From Pseudoflavonifractor sp. Marseille-P3106 (GTDB lineage: Bacteria; Bacillota; Clostridia; Oscillospirales; Oscillospiraceae): a stretch of 64,000 bases of DNA. The DNA is taken from assembly GCA_900169975.1 (NCBI GenBank), contig LT827120.1:1-64000 (forward strand). The letters run 5' to 3'. Within the stretch, counting starts at the first letter, position 1. The number at the start of each line of letters is the position of its first letter. The notes below the pieces were generated by a model that had not been told where the DNA came from, ran no database searches, and saw only the letters and a list, made by a program, of their open reading frames with translations. Of the stretch, positions 22,639-30,774 are shown one piece after another. Made by a program: the position numbers and the translations under genes.

Positions 22639-25290
22639 GCCATGCTGACCGGCATGATGGTCATGGGCGCCAGCGCCGCTAAGTTTAACGATGCTGACAA
22701 GATCACCCATACCGAAGCCGTCAACACCATGGTCGCCCTGGGCGTACTCAAGGGCAAGGACACCGGCAACTATGATCCCGAGGGGATCGTCACCCGTGCC
22801 GAGATGGCCAAGATCATCTGCGTCTCCCTCAACGGCGGCGAAGATCCCACTCTGGGCGTCAAGGCCACTCCCACCTACAAGGACATCAAGGGCCACTGGG
22901 CCGAGAGCTACATCGAGTACTGTACCAGCATCGGCGTGATCGCCGGCCAGGGCGACGGCACCTTCGCTCCCGACACCACCGTCACCGGCTCCGCCGCCGC
23001 CAAGATGTTCCTGGTGGCTCTGGGCTACGACTCCGACGTGTTCGGCTTCACCGGCATGGACTGGGAGATCAACACCAACGTCCAGGCCAACGACGCCAAG
23101 CTGTACGACGAGCTGAAGGGCATGAACGCCTCCGCCGGCCTGTCCCGCGACAACGCCGCCCAGATGGCCTTCAACGCCATGGAAGCCAAGCTGATGACCA
23201 AGACCTATGACAAGGTCCTCTCCAACGGCGAGATCAGCTACAACTACAATCTGGGCAGCCAGACCTTCCTGAACAAGTACTTCGGCGCCGACACCTTTAT
23301 CGGCACCTACATGGGCAACGACAAGACCATCTCCTCCCTGGACGAGGGCTCCATCCAGGTTAAGGGCAAACTGGACACCGCCGAGGCCAATGCGAATGAC
23401 GTGACCGCCAACCTGCCCTCCGACCTGGACATCTCCAACATCGGCGAGGAAGTCAAGGTTATCTTCAAGGACGGCAAGGGCGGCCAGGCCGGCAAGCCTG
23501 ACAAGCGCGACACCATCTACGGCGTGTTCAACACTGGCGCCACCGACGTGGTCACCGGCACCATGGGCCTGGTGAAGGACAACAAGTCCGACAAGGCTCA
23601 GCTCAACATCGACGGCACCAAGTACGACACCAAGGACACCGTCGCCGTCTATGTCAACTATGTCCTGTCCGACGGCAACAGCGATGCTGAGGGCACCGAC
23701 TACTCCGCCAAGGGCAACTCTTCCACGAACAGCGCCCTGACCACTGTCCTGAAGCAGGCCAACGGCAACACCATCAAGGCCGTGACCGATCCCGAGGACG
23801 GCAAGATCGAGACCGTTTACGTCACCGCCTCCAAGATCGCCGCCGTCACCGCCAAGAACAGCGAGAAGATCACCCTGAACAACGGCGTGGGCACCATTAA
23901 GATCGCTGACAACGAGGTGTACGAGGACGTGAAGAAGGGCGACGTGGTCGTGGCCACCACCCTGTACGCCTCCAGCGCCGCTGACGACAACGCCTACACC
24001 ATCGTGAAGAAGGCCGAGGTCGTCTCCGGCAAGGTGGACAGCTACAAGACCACCACCAAGGAGAGCGTCACTTCCTATGAGAACGTGAAGCTGGACGGCA
24101 CCACCTACAAGATCTACAACAAGGCCACCATGCTGAACGCCATCCCCGACGAGACCGTCACCACCACCTTTGGCGATGACGACATCGGCGAGACCTTCGA
24201 CCTGTACCTGGTCAACGGCTACGTGGGCGCCGCCATCCAGACCTCCGAGTCCGCCAGCAACTACTCCCTGGTCACCGCCGTGAAGACGGGCGCCTCCGCC
24301 GGCTCCACCTTCAACGCCCTGGAGCTCCAGGTCATGGACGCCGAGGGCAAGAAGACCCTCATCACCGTCAGCGATGACAGCGACAAGAAGAACGCCTCCG
24401 ACTACACCGTGGGCGACATCGTGGTCTACACTGGCTCCGCCGACGACGCCGTGGTCACCATCAAGGGCGAGCTGAGCACCGGCACGGTCTCCTACAACGA
24501 AAAGACCAAGGCGGTCAGCGGCAAGGTGACCACCTCCGACGCCGTCCTGTTCGCCGAGACCACCGATTACACTGTGGGCGGAACCAGCGAAGTCAACGCG
24601 GGCAAGTCCCCCAAGTACAAGGCTTACAGCATCCGCTCCCTGGACAGCTTCAGCGCTGTGAAGGGCGTGTCCGTCACCAACTCTGACGGCAAGGTCGTGG
24701 CCGTGTTCGCCGACCTGGGCGGCACCGCCTCCGGCGCGACCGACACCACCGTGTACGGCATCGTGACCGGTCTGGCCGGCCGTGTCTCCATTGACGACAC
24801 CAAGTACTATCAGTACACCGTGGCCGTCAACGACAAGGAGTACGTGGTCAACCTGGCCGCGAACACCGTGATCGCCGTGGGCGACCTGGTCTCCTTCGAG
24901 CCCTCCTCCGACGACACCTACGCCAACAGCGGCGACATCACTGTCTACGGCTCTTCTGCGACCACCAACAAGGTTGTCGCCTACGTCAAGGAGTACAACG
25001 AGGCCGACGGAACCCTGACCTACTTCACCGCCAAGGAAGGCAGCGTGGGGAACTACACCGGCAAGGCTGACACCCAGGCCACCCTGGCTCTGGACGACGA
25101 CTGCGCCATCGTCTACGTCAACGCCGACGACGATGAGGCCGGTTCCGAGATCGGCGTCAACGCCTTTGACTCCGTCACCGGCTACGCCAACGCCCTCGTG
25201 GTCACCAAGACCACCGGCACCGGCGATTCCGCCGAGACCGTGATCGTCGCCATCTTCGTGGAGACCTCCAACGAGTGCGACATCATGTAA
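22597..25290 (+). CDS. SLH-domain surface (S-layer) protein 1
   Basis: An 897-residue exported protein. The signal peptide runs to about residue 27 (cleavage near GASA-AKF). Two SLH repeats follow at about 28-80 and 88-145, the second with the KGHWAESYIEYC and GQGDGTFAPD signatures; these bind secondary cell-wall polymer. The remainder is long, Thr/Ser/Asp/Lys-rich and beta-repeat-like, with no recognised enzyme domain, as in S-layer proteins. Codon use is strongly biased, fitting very high expression. The start has AAGGAGGAATATCC. It has an inverted paralogue at 27777-30530 with the same leader. Confidence 0.9.
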   Translation: MNNLKRVLSLGLTGAMLTGMMVMGASAAKFNDADKITHTEAVNTMVALGVLKGKDTGNYDPEGIVTRAEMAKIICVSLNGGEDPTLGVKATPTYKDIKGHWAESYIEYCTSIGVIAGQGDGTFAPDTTVTGSAAAKMFLVALGYDSDVFGFTGMDWEINTNVQANDAKLYDELKGMNASAGLSRDNAAQMAFNAMEAKLMTKTYDKVLSNGEISYNYNLGSQTFLNKYFGADTFIGTYMGNDKTISSLDEGSIQVKGKLDTAEANANDVTANLPSDLDISNIGEEVKVIFKDGKGGQAGKPDKRDTIYGVFNTGATDVVTGTMGLVKDNKSDKAQLNIDGTKYDTKDTVAVYVNYVLSDGNSDAEGTDYSAKGNSSTNSALTTVLKQANGNTIKAVTDPEDGKIETVYVTASKIAAVTAKNSEKITLNNGVGTIKIADNEVYEDVKKGDVVVATTLYASSAADDNAYTIVKKAEVVSGKVDSYKTTTKESVTSYENVKLDGTTYKIYNKATMLNAIPDETVTTTFGDDDIGETFDLYLVNGYVGAAIQTSESASNYSLVTAVKTGASAGSTFNALELQVMDAEGKKTLITVSDDSDKKNASDYTVGDIVVYTGSADDAVVTIKGELSTGTVSYNEKTKAVSGKVTTSDAVLFAETTDYTVGGTSEVNAGKSPKYKAYSIRSLDSFSAVKGVSVTNSDGKVVAVFADLGGTASGATDTTVYGIVTGLAGRVSIDDTKYYQYTVAVNDKEYVVNLAANTVIAVGDLVSFEPSSDDTYANSGDITVYGSSATTNKVVAYVKEYNEADGTLTYFTAKEGSVGNYTGKADTQATLALDDDCAIVYVNADDDEAGSEIGVNAFDSVTGYANALVVTKTTGTGDSAETVIVAIFVETSNECDIM

Positions 25291-25393
25291 CCGTCGTCTC
25301 TGAGGCCTGATTTTCCGCACCCCTTCGGCTCACGCCGAAAAAAAGCCCCCCGCCATTGAACAGCTCCAGTAAAACCGGACAATAGACAAAAGG

Positions 25394-25429
25394 CCCCCTA
25401 ATGTAGGAAAATAAAGCTACATTAGGGGG
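25394..25429 (+). other. Hairpin at the left end of the IS, over the orfA ribosome site
   Basis: A perfect 13-bp stem (25394-25406 with 25417-25429, ten-base loop). Its right arm ends in the AGGGGG that precedes orfA, so transcripts entering from outside would fold and hide the site, protecting against transposase made by readthrough. Confidence 0.65.
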
Positions 25430-25436
25430 TCTTGCT

Positions 25437-25709
25437 ATGTCCGGAAAAAAAGGGATGAAAAAGTATCCGGTAGGGATACGAGAAGAAGTGGTGTCACGAA
25501 TCCGCGGAGGAGAAAGCCAGCGTGCTTTATGTCGGGAGTATGGGATCAGCCGGTGGGCTATTCAGTGCTGGCTAAAGGAGCCTGCCCTTCCAAAAGCGCG
25601 GGGGCGTAAACCCGCAAAAACACTGGCGGAGTACAAGTATGAGAACAAACGGCTAAAGATGGAAAACGAGCTGTTGCGGGATTTTCTGCGCTCCACAGGA
25701 AGGAAGTGA
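25437..25709 (+). CDS. IS3-family transposase OrfA
   Basis: A 90-residue helix-turn-helix protein (HTH at about residues 14-45: VVSRIRGGESQRALCREYG) with a leucine-zipper-like C-terminal part (KYENKRLKMENELLRDFL). OrfA of IS3 elements binds the terminal repeats. Its stop overlaps the orfB start as GTGA. No A-rich slippery heptamer is seen in the overlap, so a fused OrfAB by frameshift is less likely than reinitiation. Confidence 0.9.
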   Translation: MSGKKGMKKYPVGIREEVVSRIRGGESQRALCREYGISRWAIQCWLKEPALPKARGRKPAKTLAEYKYENKRLKMENELLRDFLRSTGRK

Positions 25710-26563
25710 GGCCAAGGGCAAAATACGCAGTAATCTACCGGCACAGAAACGAATATCCGGTAACCGTTATGTGTCGCTTCTTTCAGGTATCCCGCAGCGG
25801 ATACTATGATTTCGTCCATCGTTTGGGCAGGCCGGAGAAAGACGCGGCCCTTGCAGAAATCATCGCGGAACAGCGAGAGCGCAGCTTTCGTACGTATGGC
25901 TACCGCAGAATGTGGCTGGTGCTGAAGAAGCGAGGCATCCACCGTAATCCCAAGACCATCCTGCGTATCATGGAGAAATATGGTTTGCTTGCGGAGATCC
26001 GGAGACGCAGAAAATGGCAGCAGATGGGGCAGCAAGTCCACAAGTACAAGAATCTGCTGAATAGGGAGTTTTATGCGAACAGGCCCAACAGCAAATGGGT
26101 GACGGACATCTCCTACATCCACACCAAGCAGGGCGTATTGTACCTGTCCATGATCCGGGACCTTTACGACAACAGCATTGTTGCCTACAAGACCGGCACA
26201 AAGCAGACAGTCAACCTGGTGCTGGACACCATTCGCCTGGCCATGCGCAAGGAGAAAAAGAGGGCCGCTGCGGAGTTGCAGCTCCACAGCGACCAGGGGT
26301 TCCAGTACACCTCGCAAGCATACTTCGACCTGACAAAATCTTATGGCATTACGCCTTCCATGTCAAGACGCGGAAACTGTTACGACAACGCTATGGCGGA
26401 AAATTTCTTTTCCATCCTCAAGACAGAGTGTATCTACCGCCATAAACCGGCCTCATTCTGTGAGGCCAATGAGATGATTGACCGCTATATCAATTTTTAC
26501 AACCACGAGCGCATCCAGCTAAAAACTGGAGTGGCGCCGCTCACGCTGCGCCACTCCGCTTAA
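25706..26563 (+). CDS. IS3-family transposase OrfB (DDE integrase)
   Basis: A 285-residue catalytic subunit with an N-terminal HTH_21 region (RTYGYRRMWLVLKKRG) and an rve integrase core. The DDE triad is in WVTDISY, LHSDQGFQY and AMAENFFSILK; the spacing and the following K/R fit the IS3 family. It starts with GTG inside the orfA stop, with AAGGAA before it. Full-length and free of stops. Confidence 0.92.
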   Translation: MRPRAKYAVIYRHRNEYPVTVMCRFFQVSRSGYYDFVHRLGRPEKDAALAEIIAEQRERSFRTYGYRRMWLVLKKRGIHRNPKTILRIMEKYGLLAEIRRRRKWQQMGQQVHKYKNLLNREFYANRPNSKWVTDISYIHTKQGVLYLSMIRDLYDNSIVAYKTGTKQTVNLVLDTIRLAMRKEKKRAAAELQLHSDQGFQYTSQAYFDLTKSYGITPSMSRRGNCYDNAMAENFFSILKTECIYRHKPASFCEANEMIDRYINFYNHERIQLKTGVAPLTLRHSA

Positions 26564-26653
26564 AACTTCATATTTCCCTACATTGAGGCCTTTTTGTGCT
26601 GTCCGCACAATTTGGGGCGGTTCACATCGCGGGGGGCTTTTGCCGTCCTCCTT

Positions 26654-27052
26654 TTATTGCAGGGCCCAGTAATAAAAGACCGCGCCCTGCGTGTTCACGC
26701 TGATATAGGACTCCCAGTGGTGGATGGTAAAGCCGGCGCCGGTCAGCTCCATCACCTGGGTGGCGGAGCCCTGGAGCTTCAGCGGGTGTCCGGGAAGCGC
26801 CAGACCGCCCTCAACGTGGTAAGTGCCGGGTGCGGACCCCAGCATACCGCCGTCCGTGATGACGAATACGGCGCGGGGCGCGAAGCCCAAGTCGATGACC
26901 CGGCTGGACGCACCGTCGCCGGTATAGGCGCCCACGGTCATCCGGGCTGAGGCGTCCAGCTTGGTGAAGTTCTCATTGAACTCCTCCCGCAAAAAGTCAT
27001 CCCCCGGTTCCCACTTGTGGAGCTGGTAGTGCTCCGTCTTTTGACTTGACAT
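26654..27052 (-). CDS. Small phage-tail-like protein A in the S-layer locus
   Basis: A 132-residue protein without a signal peptide or membrane segment. Residues 7-33 (YQLHKWEPGDDF then NENFTKLD) and the GAYTGDG...IDLGFAPRAVFV stretch resemble terminal parts of phage tail fibre or tail-spike associated proteins, and the C-terminal part is rich in beta-type residues. The start at 27052 has GGGGAGG. It converges on S-layer gene 1, with the shared terminator between. A paralogue is at 27288-27692. Function unknown; a surface-binding or pilot role is a guess. Confidence 0.75.
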   Translation of the reverse strand: MSSQKTEHYQLHKWEPGDDFLREEFNENFTKLDASARMTVGAYTGDGASSRVIDLGFAPRAVFVITDGGMLGSAPGTYHVEGGLALPGHPLKLQGSATQVMELTGAGFTIHHWESYISVNTQGAVFYYWALQ

Positions 27053-27287
27053 GATACCTCCCCTTTCGTTGGGGCGGCGGCCTGCCGCCCCAACCGGGCG
27101 GGGGCGGCGTACAACGTTGCCGGAAGGAGTCCTCCTTCTTTTTCCGAGGGGTTTTTGCGCCCCGGCCACAAAAATTTTGGGCAAAAGGGCGCAAAAACCC
27201 CCCGGAAACAGTGGGGGGACGGCTTCGTCCCAGGTTGCATCCCCCGCCGCCAGAGGGGGAACCAACATTTGAAAAGGGGGATGCAGC
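27053..27287. other. Intergenic centre of the palindromic S-layer locus
   Basis: This 235-base gap lies between two divergent small genes. It has a ten-base stem GTTGGGGCGG/CCGCCCCAAC near 27069-27095, and a perfect 14-base inverted repeat GGGGTTTTTGCGCC / GGCGCAAAAACCCC separated by a short loop near 27148-27203. No clear -10/-35 pair was found. It is the symmetry axis of the locus. Confidence 0.6.
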
Positions 27288-27692
27288 ATGTCAACCAACA
27301 AAAGCGAGCGCTATCAGTTAAACCTCTGGGAGCCGGGGGACGACTTTATCCGCACGGAATTCAACGAGAACTTCACCAAGCTGGACGGGGCGGCCCGGGT
27401 GGTATTCGGCACCTACACCGGGGACGGCGCCGCAACACGACACATCGAACTGGGTTTTCAGCCCGCGGGAATCATCCTGATGCGCGAGGATGGAATCATG
27501 GCGCCAAGCGCGACCTCTATCTATGGAGGATTGGCCTTTCAGAACAGACCGGCCCATTCGACCATGTGGGGGAACAAAGACCTTTTTTCGGTGGATGAAA
27601 GCGGCTTCACCGTTCACTATCAGCTATTTGAACATCTAACCATCACTGTGAACACGTTAGACTATGTCTATTTCTACATGGCGATCCGGTGA
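27288..27692 (+). CDS. Small phage-tail-like protein B in the S-layer locus
   Basis: A 134-residue paralogue of protein A: YQLNLWEPGDDF, NENFTKLD and GTYTGDGA...IELGFQPAGIIL align from end to end, and then diverge in the C-terminal half. No signal peptide or membrane helix. The ribosome site is AAAAGGGGG. It is convergent with S-layer gene 2, with a bidirectional terminator between. Divergent from protein A across the central spacer. Function unknown. Confidence 0.75.
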   Translation: MSTNKSERYQLNLWEPGDDFIRTEFNENFTKLDGAARVVFGTYTGDGAATRHIELGFQPAGIILMREDGIMAPSATSIYGGLAFQNRPAHSTMWGNKDLFSVDESGFTVHYQLFEHLTITVNTLDYVYFYMAIR

Positions 27693-27707
27693 TCAACGAA
27701 GAGGAAA

Positions 27708-27739
27708 AGCGGCGCTCCCCGAAGGGAGCGCCGCTCTTT
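27708..27739. terminator. Bidirectional terminator, protein B / S-layer gene 2
   Basis: A perfect 12-bp stem (27708-27719, 27724-27735) with T residues after it and A residues before it. It is the counterpart of the IS-split terminator in the other half of the locus. Confidence 0.9.
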
Positions 27740-27776
27740 TGTCATTCCGCTCAGACAGAGTGAAGAGACCCGGCAA

Positions 27777-30530
27777 TTAGCCGTTCACGTTCAGGATGTC
27801 GTTGCAGTAGACGATCAGTTCAGCAGTCTTGTCGCCGAAAACCAGGACGTTGGCGTAGTAGTTGTCCTTGGCAGTCTTATCAGCCAGAGCCAGCTCGCCG
27901 CCGGGCACACCTTCCTTGTCCGCCACGTTGACAGTCAGGATGACGGTGTTCTTGTCGATCTCCACGTTGTTGTGAGCGGTGCCGTCAGCCTTGATCACGT
28001 CCATGCCGTCCTCGGTCGTGGTGCCGGTGATGTAGCTGAACTCGTCATCGCCGTTGTAGGAGACGATAGCGCCGATAGACTGGTTGCTCTTATCCAGCTT
28101 GGCAACGGACTTGACGTCGATGTAGTCGCCGTCGGCCGCATAGGTGATCACGGTGTTCTTGGCCAGGTTGGTCAGATCAGCGCTGTTGGCCTTGTCGCTG
28201 GTGGTCACAGTGATGGTCTCGGTGCCGTTGAAGATCTTGAAGGTGGCGACCAGGCCGTTGTCCTTGTTGTCCACAGTCTCAATGGAGGAGACCACGTAGC
28301 CGTACTGGTTGTCAGCGGAGGAAATATCCTTGGTGCCCTCCACATAGGCCAGAGAGATGGTCTTGTAGCCGGTGGCGGAGTTCTCATCGGCGTAAGCGTT
28401 GTTCACCTTGGTGACAGAGCTATCGGAGTACTTCATCAGGGTGGCGCCGGTGACGACAGAATAGCTGTCATCAGACTTCTTCACAAAGACCACGGCGTCC
28501 TCGGCGATATAGTTGCCGCCGATGGTGCTCTTGCCGTTCTTGGCATAAGCGTAATTACCGGTGACAACCTTGTCAAAGCCGGCTTCGTCGGCCTTGCCGG
28601 AAGCCGGGGTCAGAACGTACTTGTCGTCCTCGACCTTGTAAGTGACCAGCTTGCCAACCTGAGAATCCTTGTTCTGAGTCTGCTCGTTGTCGGTGTACGC
28701 GGAGTAGTTCTTGTCGGTATCGACAACCTTCTTGGTGCCGTCGGTGAAGATCAGCTTCGCCTGGTTGCCGTTCAGGCCGTTGGCATAAGAGCCGACAGCG
28801 GAAACGACCACGGCGTAGTCCTTGGTCTCCACGGACTTGGTGGTATCCAGGTAGAAGGCGTAGCCGTTGACGATGACAGCCTTGCTGGCGGTGCCGCCGG
28901 CAGTAGCGGTCTTGGAGCTGCCGGAGATCAGCAGGCTCTCGTCAGCGATGTCGTACCAGGTGTCAGCGATCTTGAAGCTCTTGCCGCTGTTCTTGGTGGA
29001 GGTGATGGCGCCGGAAACAATGGTATCCACCTTAGCGTAGGTAGTGGTGTCGTCCACAGTGTTCTTTTTATCCACAACGGTGACGTAGTCGTTCTTGGCC
29101 ATGCCCTCGTAAACGTTGGCATCCTCAAACTTCACGGTCTTGCCGCCGGCGGTGAAGGACTTGGAGCCCACGTAGGTCACCTTGGCGACAGTGAAGGGAG
29201 TGTAGACGACCTGATCGACCTTGCCGTCGCCGTCCAGATCCACGGCCTTGAAGGAAGCGGCCTTATTGGTGGGCAGGGTGCCCAGGTTCTTGGCAGCGCC
29301 GTCAAAGTTGTTGAAGGCGTACACGGGGGTCTTGGCGGCGGTGGTGTTGTCCAGCTTGTAGCTGTTGTCGCCAAAGTCCACGGTGGTGTCGGTAGCCTTG
29401 CAGTCGATGTCGCCGATCACGCCGGTAGCCAGAACGGCGCCGCCGGAGGCGAACACGCCGTAGACATCGTCAGAAGCCTTGGACAGGACCTTGACCTTCT
29501 CGCCCATCAGAGCGCTGAAGTCCTCAGCGACCTTGGTGTAGGTCACGCCGTCAGACAGAGTGACGGTGTAGGTGCCCTTGGCGTCCTTCTCTACCTTCTT
29601 CAGGTAGACCATATCCTCGTCATAGGTATCCAGAGAGAGATACTTGTGGCCGAAGGTCTCGTCCTTGGTCTTGGTCACGGACTGAGTGCCGTAAACAACC
29701 TTGGAGAGAGAAGCCAGAGTGTAGTCGGTGCCCAGCTTAGCGTCGCTCTTGACAGCAGTGGCGGCAGCGGCGGCATCGGCGTAGGAGTTGTACTCCTCGT
29801 CGTTCAGCACGTTCAGCTCATCCACCTTGGCGGTGAACACATAGACCTTCTCGCTGCCCACAGCCACGGACTCGGTGCCGGTGTAGGTGTAGGTGCTGGT
29901 CTTGTAGTCAGTGCCGCTGGAGCCCAGCTCCACGGTCTTGGCGTCCAGAGCGTTGTAAAGCATCTGGGCGGCGTTGTCACGGCTCATGGCAACGGAGGTG
30001 TTGATGCCGCTGAGCTTCTTGTACAGGCCGACCTGGTTGGCCTGGGAGTTGGTGTTGATGGCCCAGTCCAGACCCACAAAGCCGGAAACCTCAGCCTTGT
30101 AGCCCATGGCGGTCAGGATCATCTTGGCGGCCTCGGTGGAGGTCACAGTGGCATCGGGGCCATAGCTGCCGTCGCCGCGGCCGGCAACGTAGCCCATGGA
30201 AGAGCAGTACTCGATGTAGCTCTCAGCCCAGTGGCCCTTGATGTCCTTGTAGGTAGGAGTGGTCTTGACGCCCAGGACGGGCTCCTTGCCGCCGTTGATG
30301 GCGACGCAGAGCATCTTGGCCATCTCGGCACGGGTGACGTTGCCGGTGGGATCAAAGGCACCGGTGTCCTTGCCCTTGATGACGCCCAGGGCGACCATGG
30401 TGTTGACGGCATCGGTGTTGGTGATCTTGTCGGCGTCGCTGAAGTTGGCAGCGCCGGCGCCCATGACCATCATGCCGGCCAGCATGGTGCCGGTGAGGCC
30501 CAGGCTGAGAACGCGCTTGAGGTTGTTCAT
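27777..30530 (-). CDS. SLH-domain surface (S-layer) protein 2
   Basis: A 917-residue exported protein, paralogous to the left S-layer protein. The signal peptide and first 14 codons are identical at the DNA level. Two SLH repeats occupy about residues 28-145 (KGHWAESYIEYC and GRGDGSYGPD); the rest of the protein has diverged strongly in sequence but keeps the Thr/Ser/Lys/Asp-rich beta-repeat composition. It ends ...VNG. The strong consensus promoter at 30620-30648 is unlike the weaker one for gene 1. Function: cell-envelope array, with the variable part exposed. Confidence 0.9.
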   Translation of the reverse strand: MNNLKRVLSLGLTGTMLAGMMVMGAGAANFSDADKITNTDAVNTMVALGVIKGKDTGAFDPTGNVTRAEMAKMLCVAINGGKEPVLGVKTTPTYKDIKGHWAESYIEYCSSMGYVAGRGDGSYGPDATVTSTEAAKMILTAMGYKAEVSGFVGLDWAINTNSQANQVGLYKKLSGINTSVAMSRDNAAQMLYNALDAKTVELGSSGTDYKTSTYTYTGTESVAVGSEKVYVFTAKVDELNVLNDEEYNSYADAAAAATAVKSDAKLGTDYTLASLSKVVYGTQSVTKTKDETFGHKYLSLDTYDEDMVYLKKVEKDAKGTYTVTLSDGVTYTKVAEDFSALMGEKVKVLSKASDDVYGVFASGGAVLATGVIGDIDCKATDTTVDFGDNSYKLDNTTAAKTPVYAFNNFDGAAKNLGTLPTNKAASFKAVDLDGDGKVDQVVYTPFTVAKVTYVGSKSFTAGGKTVKFEDANVYEGMAKNDYVTVVDKKNTVDDTTTYAKVDTIVSGAITSTKNSGKSFKIADTWYDIADESLLISGSSKTATAGGTASKAVIVNGYAFYLDTTKSVETKDYAVVVSAVGSYANGLNGNQAKLIFTDGTKKVVDTDKNYSAYTDNEQTQNKDSQVGKLVTYKVEDDKYVLTPASGKADEAGFDKVVTGNYAYAKNGKSTIGGNYIAEDAVVFVKKSDDSYSVVTGATLMKYSDSSVTKVNNAYADENSATGYKTISLAYVEGTKDISSADNQYGYVVSSIETVDNKDNGLVATFKIFNGTETITVTTSDKANSADLTNLAKNTVITYAADGDYIDVKSVAKLDKSNQSIGAIVSYNGDDEFSYITGTTTEDGMDVIKADGTAHNNVEIDKNTVILTVNVADKEGVPGGELALADKTAKDNYYANVLVFGDKTAELIVYCNDILNVNG

Positions 30531-30555
30531 GGATATTCCTCCTTCTTATTTTTGG
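30489..30555 (-). repeat. 67-bp inverted repeat, right copy
   Basis: Reverse complement of 22572-22638, identical over all 67 bases; it covers the ribosome site and the first 14 codons of the right S-layer gene. Confidence 0.95.
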
Positions 30556-30619
30556 TTTGAGGCATCGTCTTTTTGCCAGGCGGAGGCAAAAGAACGACTC
30601 CCCTTACCTTACAGAGGCC

Positions 30620-30648
30620 ATCATACCCTATCCGCCTCTCATCGTCAA
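30620..30648 (-). promoter_or_regulatory. Promoter of S-layer gene 2
   Basis: Minus-strand TTGACG (30648-30643), 17-base spacer, TATGAT (30625-30620): close to consensus, about 90 bases upstream of the ATG. Confidence 0.8.
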
Positions 30649-30774
30649 GAGCGCCGGGGCATTTGTAACACAAGCGTAATCTTGCGCGGCAAACTCCCAT
30701 TTCTGTATGGCGGATTCCTTAAAACAGTTGCACGAACCGATACATCCGGCGCCGGAAAAACTTCGGACCATCGC

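Larger units (their letters stand above)
25357..26624 (+). mobile_element. IS3-family insertion sequence, 1268 bp
   Basis: Ends start TGAAC on both sides and carry imperfect terminal inverted repeats (shared blocks CGGACA, AAAAGGCC, AATGTAGG). A 3-bp target duplication CAT flanks it (25354-25356, 26625-26627). It holds orfA and orfB of IS3-type transposases in a GTGA overlap. Both appear full-length, so it may be active. Its base composition is lower in GC than the flanks. Confidence 0.92.
25341..26641. terminator. S-layer gene terminator, split by an IS element
   Basis: The left arm AAAAGCCCCCCGC (25341-25353) and right arm GCGGGGGGCTTTT (26629-26641) are perfect complements of 13 bp. Between them lie CAT, the IS, a second CAT and one C. 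Removing the IS and one CAT restores a normal hairpin with a four-base CATC loop, located between the S-layer stop and the stop of the small gene at 26654, able to serve both. Confidence 0.9.

Noticed and set aside
22513-25320. A very long open frame antisense to S-layer gene 1 (and similar ones antisense to S-layer gene 2 at 27972-30560)
   Set aside because: Product is a low-complexity Val/Gly/Asp/His string mirroring biased codons of the true gene; no ribosome site and no family resemblance.
25690-25715. Programmed -1 frameshift between IS3 orfA and orfB
   Set aside because: No A6G-type slippery heptamer in the overlap; a GTGA start-stop overlap with AAGGAA is present instead.
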